A stretch of 64,000 bases of DNA from Bacteroidia bacterium (GTDB lineage: Bacteria; Bacteroidota; Bacteroidia; Flavobacteriales; Flavobacteriaceae). Position numbers and translations under genes: made by a program. Below, in pieces: positions 16,849 to 25,866 of the stretch. How positions within the stretch are numbered: the stretch's first letter is position 1; each line of letters opens with the position of its first letter. The notes beneath the pieces were generated by a model, which made no database searches, was not told the origin of the DNA, and saw nothing but the letters and a program-made list of their open reading frames with translations. The stretch lies in contig JAUIBW010000001.1 in NCBI GenBank assembly GCA_030427585.1, positions 62,001 to 126,000 on the forward strand, read 5' to 3'.

Positions 16849-18345
16849 ATGTCTAAAAAGATAGTAATCATCGGTTCTGGGTTTTCATCGCTTTCTGCAT
16901 CGTGCTATCTGGCTAAATTAGGATACGATGTAACTATTTTTGAAAAAAATGCAACGATTGGTGGTAGAGCCGGGCAATTAAAAAAAGAAGGGTTTACATT
17001 CGATACCGGTCCCTCCTGGTACTGGATGCCTGATGTATTTGAACGCTTTTTTAAGGATTTTGATAAATCTGCCTCTGATTATTACACACTGGATAAATTA
17101 CATCCTGCTTACAAAGTTTTTTTTAAAAACAATGAAAGCATTACGATTGGTGATTCTTTAGAAAAAATATACAAAACCTTTGAAGCAGAAGAAAAAGGAA
17201 GTTCGGTTAAACTTCAAAAATTCATCAAAACTGCCCAGAATAATTATGAGATTGCTATTAAGGATTTGGTATATCGACCAGGAGTTTCTTTATTAGAACT
17301 TGTTACAAAAGAAACAATTTTAAGAGTAGGTCAATTTTTTAGTACCATTTCGAAAGAGATTCGTAAAGATTTTAAAAGTAAAAAGTTAATCCAAATTCTG
17401 GAGTTCCCTGTACTGTTCTTAGGTGCTAAACCTAGTGATACTCCTGCTTTTTATAGTTTTATGAACTATGCAGATTTTGGATTGGGAACCTGGCATCCCA
17501 GAGGAGGAATGTATAGTGTGATCACAGGAATTAAAGAATTAGCCGAATCGCTAGGTGTAACCATTCATACCCATGCAACTGTCGAAAAAATAATAGTTAA
17601 AAATGGTTGTGCTAAAGGTATTATAGTAAATTCTACAAAAATAGATGCCGATATTGTATTGTGCGGAGCAGATTATCATCATGGAGAAACATTACTACCA
17701 CCAGAGCATCGCCAATATTCTGAAAAATATTGGGAGCGTAAAACTTTTGCTCCTTCTTCTCTCCTGTTTTATGTAGGGTTTGATAAAAAATTACAAAATA
17801 TTAATCATCACAATTTATTTTTTGATACCAATTTTGAACAACATACCAAAGATATTTATGACACTCCAAAATGGACAGAAGATCCTTTGTTTTATGCTAA
17901 TTTTACTTCTGTAACAGATTCTAAATCGGCTCCTGAAGGTAACGAAAATGGTTTTTTTCTTATCCCATTGGCTCCCGGAATAGAAGACACCAACGAATTA
18001 CGAGAACGTTATTTTGATAAAATCATAACTCGTTTTGAAGCACTTACAAATCAAAATGTTAGAAATAACATTATCTTTAAAGAGTCCTTTTGTATTAAAG
18101 ACTTTATAAAAGAATATAATTCTTACAAAGGAAATGCCTACGGGATGGCCAATACACTTTTACAAACTGCTTTCCTTAGGCCTAAGTTAAAAAGTAAAAA
18201 AGTACAAGATTTGTTTTTTACCGGGCAACTTACTGTTCCTGGTCCGGGTGTACCCCCATCTTTAATTTCGGGAAAACTAGTAGCAGGATTAATCCAGAAT
18301 CATTATCAATATGATAAAAAGTTAAGACATAGCATACCAACATAA
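16849..18345 (+). CDS. crtI: phytoene desaturase
   Basis: A 498-residue CrtI-type flavoprotein that desaturates phytoene to lycopene at the membrane. The FAD-binding motif is at the N-terminus (IIGSGFSSLSASCYLAKLG, then GGRAGQL), GFTFDTGPSWYWMP is the conserved region after it, and the C-terminal FAD/substrate motif reads FFTGQLTVPGPGVPPSLISG. Length matches the family. It follows the B12-MerR gene by 19 bp and precedes crtB by 30 bp, so regulator and enzymes probably share one transcript. Confidence 0.95.
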   Translation: MSKKIVIIGSGFSSLSASCYLAKLGYDVTIFEKNATIGGRAGQLKKEGFTFDTGPSWYWMPDVFERFFKDFDKSASDYYTLDKLHPAYKVFFKNNESITIGDSLEKIYKTFEAEEKGSSVKLQKFIKTAQNNYEIAIKDLVYRPGVSLLELVTKETILRVGQFFSTISKEIRKDFKSKKLIQILEFPVLFLGAKPSDTPAFYSFMNYADFGLGTWHPRGGMYSVITGIKELAESLGVTIHTHATVEKIIVKNGCAKGIIVNSTKIDADIVLCGADYHHGETLLPPEHRQYSEKYWERKTFAPSSLLFYVGFDKKLQNINHHNLFFDTNFEQHTKDIYDTPKWTEDPLFYANFTSVTDSKSAPEGNENGFFLIPLAPGIEDTNELRERYFDKIITRFEALTNQNVRNNIIFKESFCIKDFIKEYNSYKGNAYGMANTLLQTAFLRPKLKSKKVQDLFFTGQLTVPGPGVPPSLISGKLVAGLIQNHYQYDKKLRHSIPT

Positions 18346-18375
18346 CAAACTCAATTAAACCTTAAACTCTATCTT

Positions 18376-19215
18376 ATGAAGTCTATTTTTGATACTGTAT
18401 CACAAAGTTGTAGCAAAATTGTTACGAATTCGTATAGTACATCATTTTCGCTTGCTTCAAAAATGTTATCAGGCTCTATACGACAGGACATATATAATAT
18501 TTATGGTTTCGTAAGATTTGCAGATGAAATTGTAGATACGTTTCACGAGTATGATAAAGAGAAATTATTTAATGATTTTGAAGAAGAAATGTACAAAGCA
18601 ATCAAAAATAAGATCAGTTTAAACCCTATTCTTAATTCTTTTCAAAAGACGGTTCATCAATATAATATTAGTCCAGAGTTATATGAAGCATTTATGAAAA
18701 GTATGCGATTAGATTTGTATAAAACCAAATATCTAACAGATCAGGAATACAAGGATTATATTTATGGATCGGCAGATGTAGTTGGGTTAATGTGTTTGAA
18801 GGTTTTTGTGAATGGAAATCCCAAAAAATATGCTAATTTAAAAGAAAGTGCGATGCATTTGGGTTCTGCTTTTCAGAAAGTTAATTTCTTACGGGATTTA
18901 AAAGCAGATGTTGAAGATCTTAATAGAACCTATTTTCCAAATCTAAATTTAAATGAACTCGATGAAGATTCTAAGCTTAAAATTATTAAAGAAATAGAAG
19001 ACGATTTTAGTAAAGCATTACAAGGCATCCTGAAACTTCCTGTTGAAGCAAAATTTGGAGTCTATACTGCATTTGTTTATTATAAAAAATTATTAAATAA
19101 GCTTAAAAAAACTCCTTCTTTAGAAATAAAAAACACACGTATACGAGTGTCTAATTATCAAAAATTTGGATTATTAGCAAAATCCTATTTTGACTATAGA
19201 TTAAACTTAATTTAG
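18376..19215 (+). CDS. crtB: phytoene synthase
   Basis: A 279-residue squalene/phytoene synthase that condenses two geranylgeranyl diphosphates to phytoene. The two Asp-rich Mg-binding motifs are visible: ADEIVDTFHE (about residue 49) and LRDLKADVEDLNR (about residue 174), along with SYSTSFSLASKML at the N-terminus and the YGSADVVGLMCLKVF helix. Second enzyme gene of the cluster, between crtI and crtZ. Confidence 0.95.
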   Translation: MKSIFDTVSQSCSKIVTNSYSTSFSLASKMLSGSIRQDIYNIYGFVRFADEIVDTFHEYDKEKLFNDFEEEMYKAIKNKISLNPILNSFQKTVHQYNISPELYEAFMKSMRLDLYKTKYLTDQEYKDYIYGSADVVGLMCLKVFVNGNPKKYANLKESAMHLGSAFQKVNFLRDLKADVEDLNRTYFPNLNLNELDEDSKLKIIKEIEDDFSKALQGILKLPVEAKFGVYTAFVYYKKLLNKLKKTPSLEIKNTRIRVSNYQKFGLLAKSYFDYRLNLI

Positions 19216-19242
19216 TAGTATTTTTGTATAAAACCTTATGTT

Positions 19243-19692
19243 GTGAAAATTTTTGTTCAAATATTAGTTTTTCTTGCCGCCTTCTCTATTATGGAGTTTA
19301 TGGCTTGGTTTACTCACAAATATGTAATGCATGGTTTTTTATGGTCATTACATAAGGATCATCACCATAAAGATCATGACAGTTGGTGGGAACGCAATGA
19401 TTTATTCTTTGTATTCTATGCTGTAGTAAGCATGTCTTGTATTTTATTTCACGACGCCCAGACATTTTGGGTAGGCAGGGCAATAGGCCTAGGTATTCTA
19501 GCTTATGGTATTGCTTATTTTGTAGTACATGATATTTTTATACATCAACGTTTCAAACTATTTAGAAATACGAGTAATTGGTATGCCAAAGGAGTAAGAA
19601 GAGCTCATAAAATGCATCATAAAAACATAAAAAAGGAAAAGGGAGAATGCTTTGGTATGTTGGTGGTTCCTTTTAAATATTTTAAAAAATAG
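19243..19692 (+). CDS. crtZ: beta-carotene hydroxylase (fatty-acid-hydroxylase superfamily)
   Basis: A 149-residue di-iron membrane hydroxylase. The four histidine clusters are present: HKYVMHG (about residue 25), HKDHHHKDH, HDIFIHQR and HKMHHK. CrtZ adds 3-OH groups to the beta rings of carotenoids, giving zeaxanthin. The start is GTG at 19243; the only ATG nearby (19238) runs straight into a stop. A lycopene cyclase, needed between CrtI and CrtZ, is not in this window. The stop is four bases from that of the convergent thioredoxin-like gene. Confidence 0.9.
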   Translation: MKIFVQILVFLAAFSIMEFMAWFTHKYVMHGFLWSLHKDHHHKDHDSWWERNDLFFVFYAVVSMSCILFHDAQTFWVGRAIGLGILAYGIAYFVVHDIFIHQRFKLFRNTSNWYAKGVRRAHKMHHKNIKKEKGECFGMLVVPFKYFKK

Positions 19693-19695
19693 ATC

Positions 19696-20256
19696 TTATT
19701 CGGCTAACAGATTATCGATAGTTTCTCTTACTTTGGTGCTATTCCAGTCTGCTGCACCTACTTTATCAATAATGATATTTCCTTTTTTATCTAATAGATA
19801 TGTTGCAGGTATCGTTTTACTTACAAAAGGTTTTGGGTGTTCTGATAATGATCTATAGATAGGGTAATTATAGTTTTTATTCTTCATAAACTTATTTAAT
19901 TCTGGGTCATCATCTGTAGTTACAAAGAGAAATACTACTTTATCTTTATAGTCATTATATAATTTTTGCAGAGAAGGCATTTCTGCAATACAAGGAGGAC
20001 ACCATGTAGCCCAATAATTGATTAAAACAACTTTATTTTTGGCTATATTAAAATTAGTAGATTCTGTATTCACTCCGTGTAATTTCCAATCATATGATGC
20101 TACCTGTGCTCTTTCTTCTACCTTTACTATTCCTGGGCTAAAAGAAAAAATCCTGGTTAAAAATATCTGCATCATTCCCCTGGTATTAGGAATAAAAAAT
20201 AATACCAGTATGATTGCAAAAATCACATTTGAAATGTTCTTTTTATTAAACTTCAT
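19696..20256 (-). CDS. TlpA/ResA-like membrane-anchored thioredoxin
   Basis: A 186-residue protein with an N-terminal membrane anchor (VIFAIILVLFFI, about 11-22) and a periplasmic thioredoxin fold with the active site NYWATWCPPCIAEMP (about 80-94) and the cis-proline region TIPATYLL. The W-C-P-P-C type reduces periplasmic disulfides, as in TlpA/ResA. Its partner is unknown. It converges with crtZ. Confidence 0.9.
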   Translation of the reverse strand: MKFNKKNISNVIFAIILVLFFIPNTRGMMQIFLTRIFSFSPGIVKVEERAQVASYDWKLHGVNTESTNFNIAKNKVVLINYWATWCPPCIAEMPSLQKLYNDYKDKVVFLFVTTDDDPELNKFMKNKNYNYPIYRSLSEHPKPFVSKTIPATYLLDKKGNIIIDKVGAADWNSTKVRETIDNLLAE

Positions 20257-20444
20257 TTATCTAAATGTTTTGTTTATTAGAATTCATATCATGAACTTGT
20301 TTAATTTTTTCATCTATTGTCATTAATATTTTGATTCGTAACAAAGTCTTGAATCACCTTACAAAGTTATGTAAATTAATGGCACTATATTTATGCTATG
20401 ATACAGACTTTATTTTTTTAAAATACAAGCTTTTCTTAAACTAA

Positions 20445-20471
20445 TAAAGCGCAATCAAAGATTGCGCTTTA
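20445..20471 (-). terminator. intrinsic terminator of downstream lipoprotein gene
   Basis: TAAAGCGCAATC (20445-20456) / GATTGCGCTTTA (20460-20471), perfect 12-bp stem with a 3-nt loop, 27 bp after the stop at 20499 on the minus strand. Confidence 0.8.
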
Positions 20472-20498
20472 AAACTAACAAAAAATAACAATGAACTA

Positions 20499-21407
20499 TT
20501 ATCTTGTTACACTTCCTGAAGGAAATGAAGCACTATTAAGCTCAAAGGTATAACTAGCAGGTGCGGTATCTGTACCTGCAGTACCTACCAAAGGTTTCAA
20601 TAAAAATGGTGCTGCTGAGTTATCTGGAAATGGCTCTACAGAAATCACAACTGTTTTTCCTCTAACATCTAATGGAAATGTTACTCCGTCTGGAGCATTT
20701 CTAAAAAAGTCTTCTCCCGGTAATTGCGGACCATTAGAAGCGGTTTCACTAAACCCATTAAGATCTCCTGCATTATCATCTGCAGTATTATTCATTGTAA
20801 ATGTTCCGGTAGAAAGTGGTACTCCATCTGCTACTACCCATCCTTCATATTTCCATCCTGCATCAAGGACCGGTAAGGTCAAATTCGCTGCTGGTGGCAT
20901 CCCAGGTGTACCAAACCAAACTCCAAATTGATCATTTCCGTTATTAGCCGTTCCCGAAGCTTCATCTGTTGGGGTTCTTAAAAAAAAACCTCCTGCCGAA
21001 GCCGAAAAATCTCCTTCTCCTACGGGTCCTAACCCTACTGTTGCTGTATTACCGGTTCCAAAATCACCTTTTAATAGTTTTGTATCTGATGGTGCCGGAT
21101 TTGGATCTGGATTAGGTTCTATTGTTAATACAAAAGCTGCTGCCGCTTTAAGTGATTCTGTATTTACCATGAAAGAAGTACTAGATAATTCTCCTACGCT
21201 ATTTACAGAAAACGTACCTGTAGAAACCGGAGCTTCATTAACGATAATCCATCCTTCATAAAGGTAATCGCTTCCTAAGTCTTCTAACCCACTAAGATTA
21301 AGGGTTAAATTCGATTCTGCAGGTACATTACCAGAATCATCATCATTGTTACAGGAAGATAAAATACATCCGATAACAAGAGTACCTATAATTGCTTTTT
21401 TAAACAT
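20499..21407 (-). CDS. lipoprotein with two RskA-like repeats
   Basis: A 302-residue lipoprotein (lipobox GCILSSC at residues 13-19). It contains two homologous halves, each opening with a Leu-rich strand followed by Y-E-G-W-x-V/I and P-V/L-S-T-G-T-F (about residues 33-66 and 185-225). The W-x-x-x-G-x-P-x-S-x-G-x-F pattern resembles the C-terminal domain of anti-sigma-K factors (RskA), but there is no sigma-binding domain or membrane helix, so a free-standing surface or periplasmic sensor-like lipoprotein is the most I can infer. The neighbouring Crp-family gene is on the same strand 72 bp upstream. Confidence 0.65.
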   Translation of the reverse strand: MFKKAIIGTLVIGCILSSCNNDDDSGNVPAESNLTLNLSGLEDLGSDYLYEGWIIVNEAPVSTGTFSVNSVGELSSTSFMVNTESLKAAAAFVLTIEPNPDPNPAPSDTKLLKGDFGTGNTATVGLGPVGEGDFSASAGGFFLRTPTDEASGTANNGNDQFGVWFGTPGMPPAANLTLPVLDAGWKYEGWVVADGVPLSTGTFTMNNTADDNAGDLNGFSETASNGPQLPGEDFFRNAPDGVTFPLDVRGKTVVISVEPFPDNSAAPFLLKPLVGTAGTDTAPASYTFELNSASFPSGSVTR

Positions 21408-21479
21408 TGCTTTTTTTTTATGATTATTAGATCATAAAATTATTGACATTGAAATTTTTAAAATGTTAGCCACCTAACA

Positions 21480-22148
21480 TTAAGCAACATTTTTTAATCG
21501 AATCTCTTTTCTATTAAAATCTATGACGTTAGATTCCTTTAGTTCGTTTAGAATAATATTTAGGGTTGGTCTCGATGTTCCGATAAGATGAGCTATGTCT
21601 TTTTGAGTATAAGGATGTTCTATTACCATATCCCCTGTATCTGGGCAACAGTGTCCGTAGTCTTCTTTAAGTTCATTTAAGAATTCTAACAACCTTGTTT
21701 TGGTATCTTTAAAGAGCAATAACTGTAGCCTTCTTTCTAAGCGTTTAAACCGCATACCAATAAATTTATAGATTCTAAGACTAAAAGATTGATTATCGCG
21801 CATGAGTCCGTGCATGGTTTCTACACCAATAGGACAAATAGAAGTTGTATTATCGACAGATTGTGCAAACTCTGTTCTTTTGTTTTCGCCAAGAATTGCT
21901 TTTTCTCCAAAAATCTCTCCACGGGTAAGGATAGCTTTTATTACCTCGTACCCATCTTCTGCATAGTATCCAATTTTTACTTTTCCTTTTTCTATAAGAT
22001 ATACTTTGTTTGCAGAATCTTCTTCAAAATAAATATAGTCGTTCTTTCGGTAAGCATCAAAATCGTGGTCTTTTTTATACCTTTTGAACTTATGAGGGCA
22101 TAATATCTTAAAGAGATCTGAATCCTCAAAAAACCAGATTGCACTCAT
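21480..22148 (-). CDS. Crp/Fnr-family transcriptional regulator
   Basis: A 222-residue regulator. Residues 20-130 form a cyclic-nucleotide-binding-type beta roll (DYIYFEEDSANKVYLIEKGKVKIG, GEIFGEKAILG); residues about 150-222 hold the helix-turn-helix (TQKDIAHLIGTSRPTLNIILNELKE). The cNMP pocket Arg-Ser/Thr signature is not obvious, so the ligand is unknown. No Fe-S cysteine cluster as in FNR. It stands upstream of the RskA-like lipoprotein. Confidence 0.9.
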   Translation of the reverse strand: MSAIWFFEDSDLFKILCPHKFKRYKKDHDFDAYRKNDYIYFEEDSANKVYLIEKGKVKIGYYAEDGYEVIKAILTRGEIFGEKAILGENKRTEFAQSVDNTTSICPIGVETMHGLMRDNQSFSLRIYKFIGMRFKRLERRLQLLLFKDTKTRLLEFLNELKEDYGHCCPDTGDMVIEHPYTQKDIAHLIGTSRPTLNIILNELKESNVIDFNRKEIRLKNVA

Positions 22149-22224
22149 GATGATTATGTTTTTATGATGTTAGTTTATCTACTTATGTCGTAAAACACTC
22201 AAATCCCTTACATTATTGTACTAG

Positions 22225-22256
22225 AAACTCCTTAAAATCTTAATTTTAAGGAGTTT
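22225..22256 (-). terminator. hairpin terminator after nadV
   Basis: Perfect 14-bp stem AAACTCCTTAAAAT (22225-22238) / ATTTTAAGGAGTTT (22243-22256), 4-nt loop, 27 bp past the stop of nadV. Confidence 0.75.
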
Positions 22257-22282
22257 TGCAAATTTTGTGAAATAAACCTGAT

Positions 22283-23728
22283 TTATTGAGCAATTCTTTT
22301 ACGAATCGTAGACAAGTTATCTTCTATTAGTAATTCTCCATCTTTAAAAACAGTTTTTAATAGTCCTTTATTTTCTTCTTGTTCAGAAACCTGATCTTTG
22401 TATACTATTTTTCCTTGTTCTTCATATAATTGAATACGTCCTTTTGCAGATTTTTTAGTCCCATCATCTGTAATTGGATCTTTAAATATTTCTCTTCCCT
22501 CGCCATGTATTTCGACATAAGTAGCTTTCATTGCAAACCCAAAAGTATCTCTGGTATTATATTGGTATGTAAAACTTCCTATTCCCAGAACTACATTGGT
22601 AGAAGCAAAGCCTTTAGCTTTTAATTTTTCGCAAATCTGGGTTGCCCTTTCTATTGTGATACTATCTCCATAGATAGCTCCAATCTTAGGATTCAACACT
22701 TTGTATCCCTGACCATTTATGGTTCCTCCAAATTCATCCCAAAGCAGTTCTATCACACCTTTTGTAACTATTGGATTCTTATGATCACAACCACAAATAA
22801 TATCTACAGGATCGCCAGAATCTGGTCGAATAACGAGTTTACCTTCTCTTTCGAGAATTTCATTTTTTAGCATAGGTAAATATTCTGTTATCACTTTCCA
22901 AAGATCCCAGGTATCAGATACTACAGATAATATTCCTGTAGGATATGTTTCTAGTAACCTTCTAAAAGTTCCTATTTCATCATCTTTACTTCCTGCACAC
23001 ATCACACTATGTTCTGTAGCATTTACACTACCAATTACTAATTCTTTGGTAACATCTGCGTTATAATATGTTTCGAAAGCTTTTGCCACGGGTAATGTAT
23101 CACTCCCAGAAAATGATAATGCATGCCCCATACCACTAAGAATTGACGATTCTGTACCCGACATTCCTCGCATCGAGAAATCATGACCTTGCCAGGTAAT
23201 AAACTCTATATTATCACGATCTGTTTCTAATGCAAAAGAGGATAAAATGCTTTGATATTGTTTTGCAATAGTAGCAGAAGTACAAGGTTGCCAGATGATA
23301 TTAGACAATAAGGTTTCTAGATAATTGGTCAACCAGAAAAATTCTGGTTTGGTATTCATTACGGTAAACATCGGTACTCGAATAGGGACTTCTGTTCCTT
23401 CTGGTAGAGCTTTGATCTCGATAGGAAGATGTCCCAAATCGTGTAACTCTTCGATATGCGTAACATCATAATCTGTACCTAGATAATGATCTACATATTT
23501 TTTATATTCTACAACCACTTCTTCTTTGGGAAGGTTAAAGAAGTGTTCATTAAATTGTTTGATTAAATATTCTTTAATAAAATACTGCAATCCAAAAAAT
23601 ACTACATTATCAATTCCCGCTATTCTACTTTTTCTAGGTGTCCAGTTAGAATACACAAAAGTGGTTCCGTTTGGATATTGTTCTTTATGCCCTAATTTAT
23701 AACCGTCTGTTAATAGTAATGGATTCAT
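22283..23728 (-). CDS. nadV: nicotinamide phosphoribosyltransferase (NAMPT)
   Basis: A 481-residue NAMPT, which joins nicotinamide and PRPP to form NMN, the entry step of one-step nicotinamide salvage. Diagnostic segments: LLTDGYKLGHKEQYPNGT at the N-terminus, WQPCTSATIA, FISWQGHDFSMRGM-like (EFITWQGHDFSMRGM), SGMGHALSFSGSDTLP, VIRPDSGDP (phosphoribosyl site), IGAIYGDSITIERA and GIGSFTYQYNTRDTFGFAMKAT. It is the last gene of the NAD/RNA-repair block and has its own NrtR-type operator 15 bp before the start codon. Confidence 0.95.
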   Translation of the reverse strand: MNPLLLTDGYKLGHKEQYPNGTTFVYSNWTPRKSRIAGIDNVVFFGLQYFIKEYLIKQFNEHFFNLPKEEVVVEYKKYVDHYLGTDYDVTHIEELHDLGHLPIEIKALPEGTEVPIRVPMFTVMNTKPEFFWLTNYLETLLSNIIWQPCTSATIAKQYQSILSSFALETDRDNIEFITWQGHDFSMRGMSGTESSILSGMGHALSFSGSDTLPVAKAFETYYNADVTKELVIGSVNATEHSVMCAGSKDDEIGTFRRLLETYPTGILSVVSDTWDLWKVITEYLPMLKNEILEREGKLVIRPDSGDPVDIICGCDHKNPIVTKGVIELLWDEFGGTINGQGYKVLNPKIGAIYGDSITIERATQICEKLKAKGFASTNVVLGIGSFTYQYNTRDTFGFAMKATYVEIHGEGREIFKDPITDDGTKKSAKGRIQLYEEQGKIVYKDQVSEQEENKGLLKTVFKDGELLIEDNLSTIRKRIAQ

Positions 23729-23738
23729 CTTTATTTTA

Positions 23739-23764
23739 TTTTGCGTTATTTATACGCAAATATA
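23739..23764 (-). promoter_or_regulatory. candidate NrtR operator overlapping nadV -7 box
   Basis: GCGT (23743-23746), 7 bp, ACGC (23754-23757), embedded in the longer palindrome TTTTGCGT...ACGCAAAT. On the minus strand TATATTTG (23764-23757) is a -7 box whose TTTG is the operator arm. The same arrangement precedes prs and nrtR. Confidence 0.75.
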
Positions 23765-23838
23765 ATCTTTATTTTTAAACTGATAAAATATTAAATAAAT
23801 TTTCTTCTGGATTACTTAAAAAACTGGTCGAAAACATG

Positions 23839-24993
23839 CTATTTTTCATACTTGCGATTCATGAATTCCTTAAATATTTTTTGAAAATCACTAAGATCTA
23901 CTTTAGCATTTTTAACTTCAGAACTGTCTTTATATTCTATGTAATATGTGTTCCCCTCTTTCTCAAAAAAACGTATACCTTCTGTTATTTTACCTTTATC
24001 TCCTGTGAGAAAGTATCCTCTAAAAATTTCTGGATCTTCTGGACGTTGTTTATCTTCCTTATGCATTTCATTAATGATGGTCTCTATAAACTCATCAAAA
24101 AAAGATTGCATACTCTTATTGATAAAAATCTCTGGTTTCTCAAAATAGATTTTCTGTATGTCTATCAAATCTAACTTGGTCGAATATTCCTGAAAACCGC
24201 TGGTTCCATAACCATATGTTCCATCATTTTGATCATATATAAACATGGTGCTATTCGCAGGTAAATTCTCTACATTTCCTTTCATAAAATATTTAGCACC
24301 AATTTCTTTTTTATTTATATTATATGAAGCTTTCCAACTCTTATTTTCCTTGAATAATTGTATTTCTAACTTCTCCCCTGCTGCAGCTAAGGTAGGCGAT
24401 CCTATAGTAATACTATCTCCTTTCTGAATTATGAAAGTTCGCTGATAATAGTGCATAGCAAATATGTCTATATGTAATACTGTATATTTTTTATTCTCTA
24501 TTTTTTTAGAGACTATTCCCGAAGGCACTTCTTCATATTCATATCCATCTATTATTTTACCATTGTTATAAACAGATTTTATGTTTAATTTTGGTTTATA
24601 TAAATCTCTTATATAAACTTCATAATCTTCTTCACTCATCACTTCTCTTTGTTGCTCTTGTAAACCTTTTATTTCAGAGGTTTCTTCTCCTAATACCATT
24701 TGATAAACATCTAAAGAATATTGAAATTTTGCTTCTCCGTTCTCATAATAATCTACTCTGGGAAATTCATCGTTTCCTTTTGAAAAATATCCATTATAGG
24801 GTTCTCCATATTTATAAAATCCTTTATATATTTTTTGAGGTTTTTCGACAATTACAAAAAAATCTTGATCAATAATATTATCCATATTTTGAGATTTTAC
24901 AACATTAAATGAAAGCATGCACAATGACAAGAGTAAAATAATCTTGCTACTCCAACTAATTCTATATTTTAATAAGAATTCGATCTTAATCAT
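23839..24993 (-). CDS. secreted protein of unknown function
   Basis: A 384-residue protein with an N-terminal hydrophobic segment ending VVKSQ (about residues 17-35), so it is exported. I do not recognise the rest: short YxNGxAKF and GYFSKGNDEFPRVDYYENG pieces resemble MORN/toxin_YwqK-like repeats (about 55-100), and VYNNGKIIDGYEYE is similar. The C-terminal third is charged and helical. It lies between the phosphatase and nadV on the same strand but has an unrelated, extracytoplasmic character, so membership of the NAD island may be only positional. Confidence 0.6.
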   Translation of the reverse strand: MIKIEFLLKYRISWSSKIILLLSLCMLSFNVVKSQNMDNIIDQDFFVIVEKPQKIYKGFYKYGEPYNGYFSKGNDEFPRVDYYENGEAKFQYSLDVYQMVLGEETSEIKGLQEQQREVMSEEDYEVYIRDLYKPKLNIKSVYNNGKIIDGYEYEEVPSGIVSKKIENKKYTVLHIDIFAMHYYQRTFIIQKGDSITIGSPTLAAAGEKLEIQLFKENKSWKASYNINKKEIGAKYFMKGNVENLPANSTMFIYDQNDGTYGYGTSGFQEYSTKLDLIDIQKIYFEKPEIFINKSMQSFFDEFIETIINEMHKEDKQRPEDPEIFRGYFLTGDKGKITEGIRFFEKEGNTYYIEYKDSSEVKNAKVDLSDFQKIFKEFMNRKYEK

Positions 24994-25069
24994 TACAAGG
25001 TTTTAGAAGATAAAAATAGATTCAATTTCCGTTAGAAACTACCCAGTTTTCCGTTAAAATTGGAAAGAT

Positions 25070-25798
25070 CTAGTTTCTTCCTTTTTCATTAGGATACAGT
25101 ATCGGTAGAGGATCGCTCTGCCAATATTCTTTGGTATCGATATCCATAATGGTTAGTTTTCCTTTAAAACCTGCTCCTGTATCCATATTCCATAGATTAT
25201 AGGCTTTTATGGGCGTATCTTTGCCATATTCGATAGTAGGAGTATGCCCTATATACATCTCAGAATAATGACTAAATCGTTTTGGAGGATCATCTTTTAA
25301 AGCAATTTCCCTAACCTTATCAGCTAGCAATGCCGATTCCCATAATGTTCGATCCCAATAGTAATTAGAGCTGTACTCCTCTCTTCCAACTCCATGCATA
25401 GATGTGAATCCTGCATGTACAAAAAGTCTGCGTTCTTCGTCGAGGTAATAATCCTTCAGTGCATTAAAAAACTCTTTATGCGTTTCTTTGGTAAGTAATC
25501 CGGATTGAATATAGCTATTGATTGTTTCTTTTCCTCCATGTGCTAACCATACAGGATTTGTTACGCCCTTTTCTAGCCATAACCCACACCACAGATCATG
25601 ATTTCCTCGTACAAAAATACAAGTATTAGATGCAGAGAGTTGTATGAGTTCTTGTATTACCAGAGCTGATTCGCTCCAGCCATCTACATAATCTCCTAAA
25701 AAAATCAATTTATCTTCTGAGGTTACATTTGCTCGTTCTAAAACCTGAAGTAGTGCCTTATAACCTCCATGTATATCTCCAATTACCAAGGTTCTCAT
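25070..25798 (-). CDS. calcineurin-like metallophosphatase (Ser/Thr phosphatase family)
   Basis: A 242-residue PPP-type phosphatase with the full metal-binding signature: GDIHGGY (residues 7-13), GDYVDGW (about 36), VRGNHD (about 64), LFVHAGF and GHTPT. The layout resembles ApaH/PrpE and PNKP-type phosphatases. In this neighbourhood, with kptA and a macro protein, it may remove terminal or ADP-ribose-linked phosphates; that is inference from context. It is separated from kptA by 68 bp holding a repeat hairpin. Confidence 0.88.
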   Translation of the reverse strand: MRTLVIGDIHGGYKALLQVLERANVTSEDKLIFLGDYVDGWSESALVIQELIQLSASNTCIFVRGNHDLWCGLWLEKGVTNPVWLAHGGKETINSYIQSGLLTKETHKEFFNALKDYYLDEERRLFVHAGFTSMHGVGREEYSSNYYWDRTLWESALLADKVREIALKDDPPKRFSHYSEMYIGHTPTIEYGKDTPIKAYNLWNMDTGAGFKGKLTIMDIDTKEYWQSDPLPILYPNEKGRN

Positions 25799-25826
25799 GA
25801 TTCTATTCTTAAAATACTTTATTCTA

Positions 25827-25859
25827 AGACCCCACAGATTTTAAAAACCTGTGAGGTCT
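25827..25859. repeat. intergenic hairpin repeat
   Basis: AGACCCCACAG (25827-25837) and CTGTGAGGTCT (25849-25859) pair with one mismatch around an AT-rich loop. From memory, hairpins built on GACCTCACAGGTTTT recur between genes across Bacteroidota. Here it sits inside the kptA-phosphatase gap and may weaken read-through or protect mRNA ends. Confidence 0.7.
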
Positions 25860-25866
25860 GGATATA

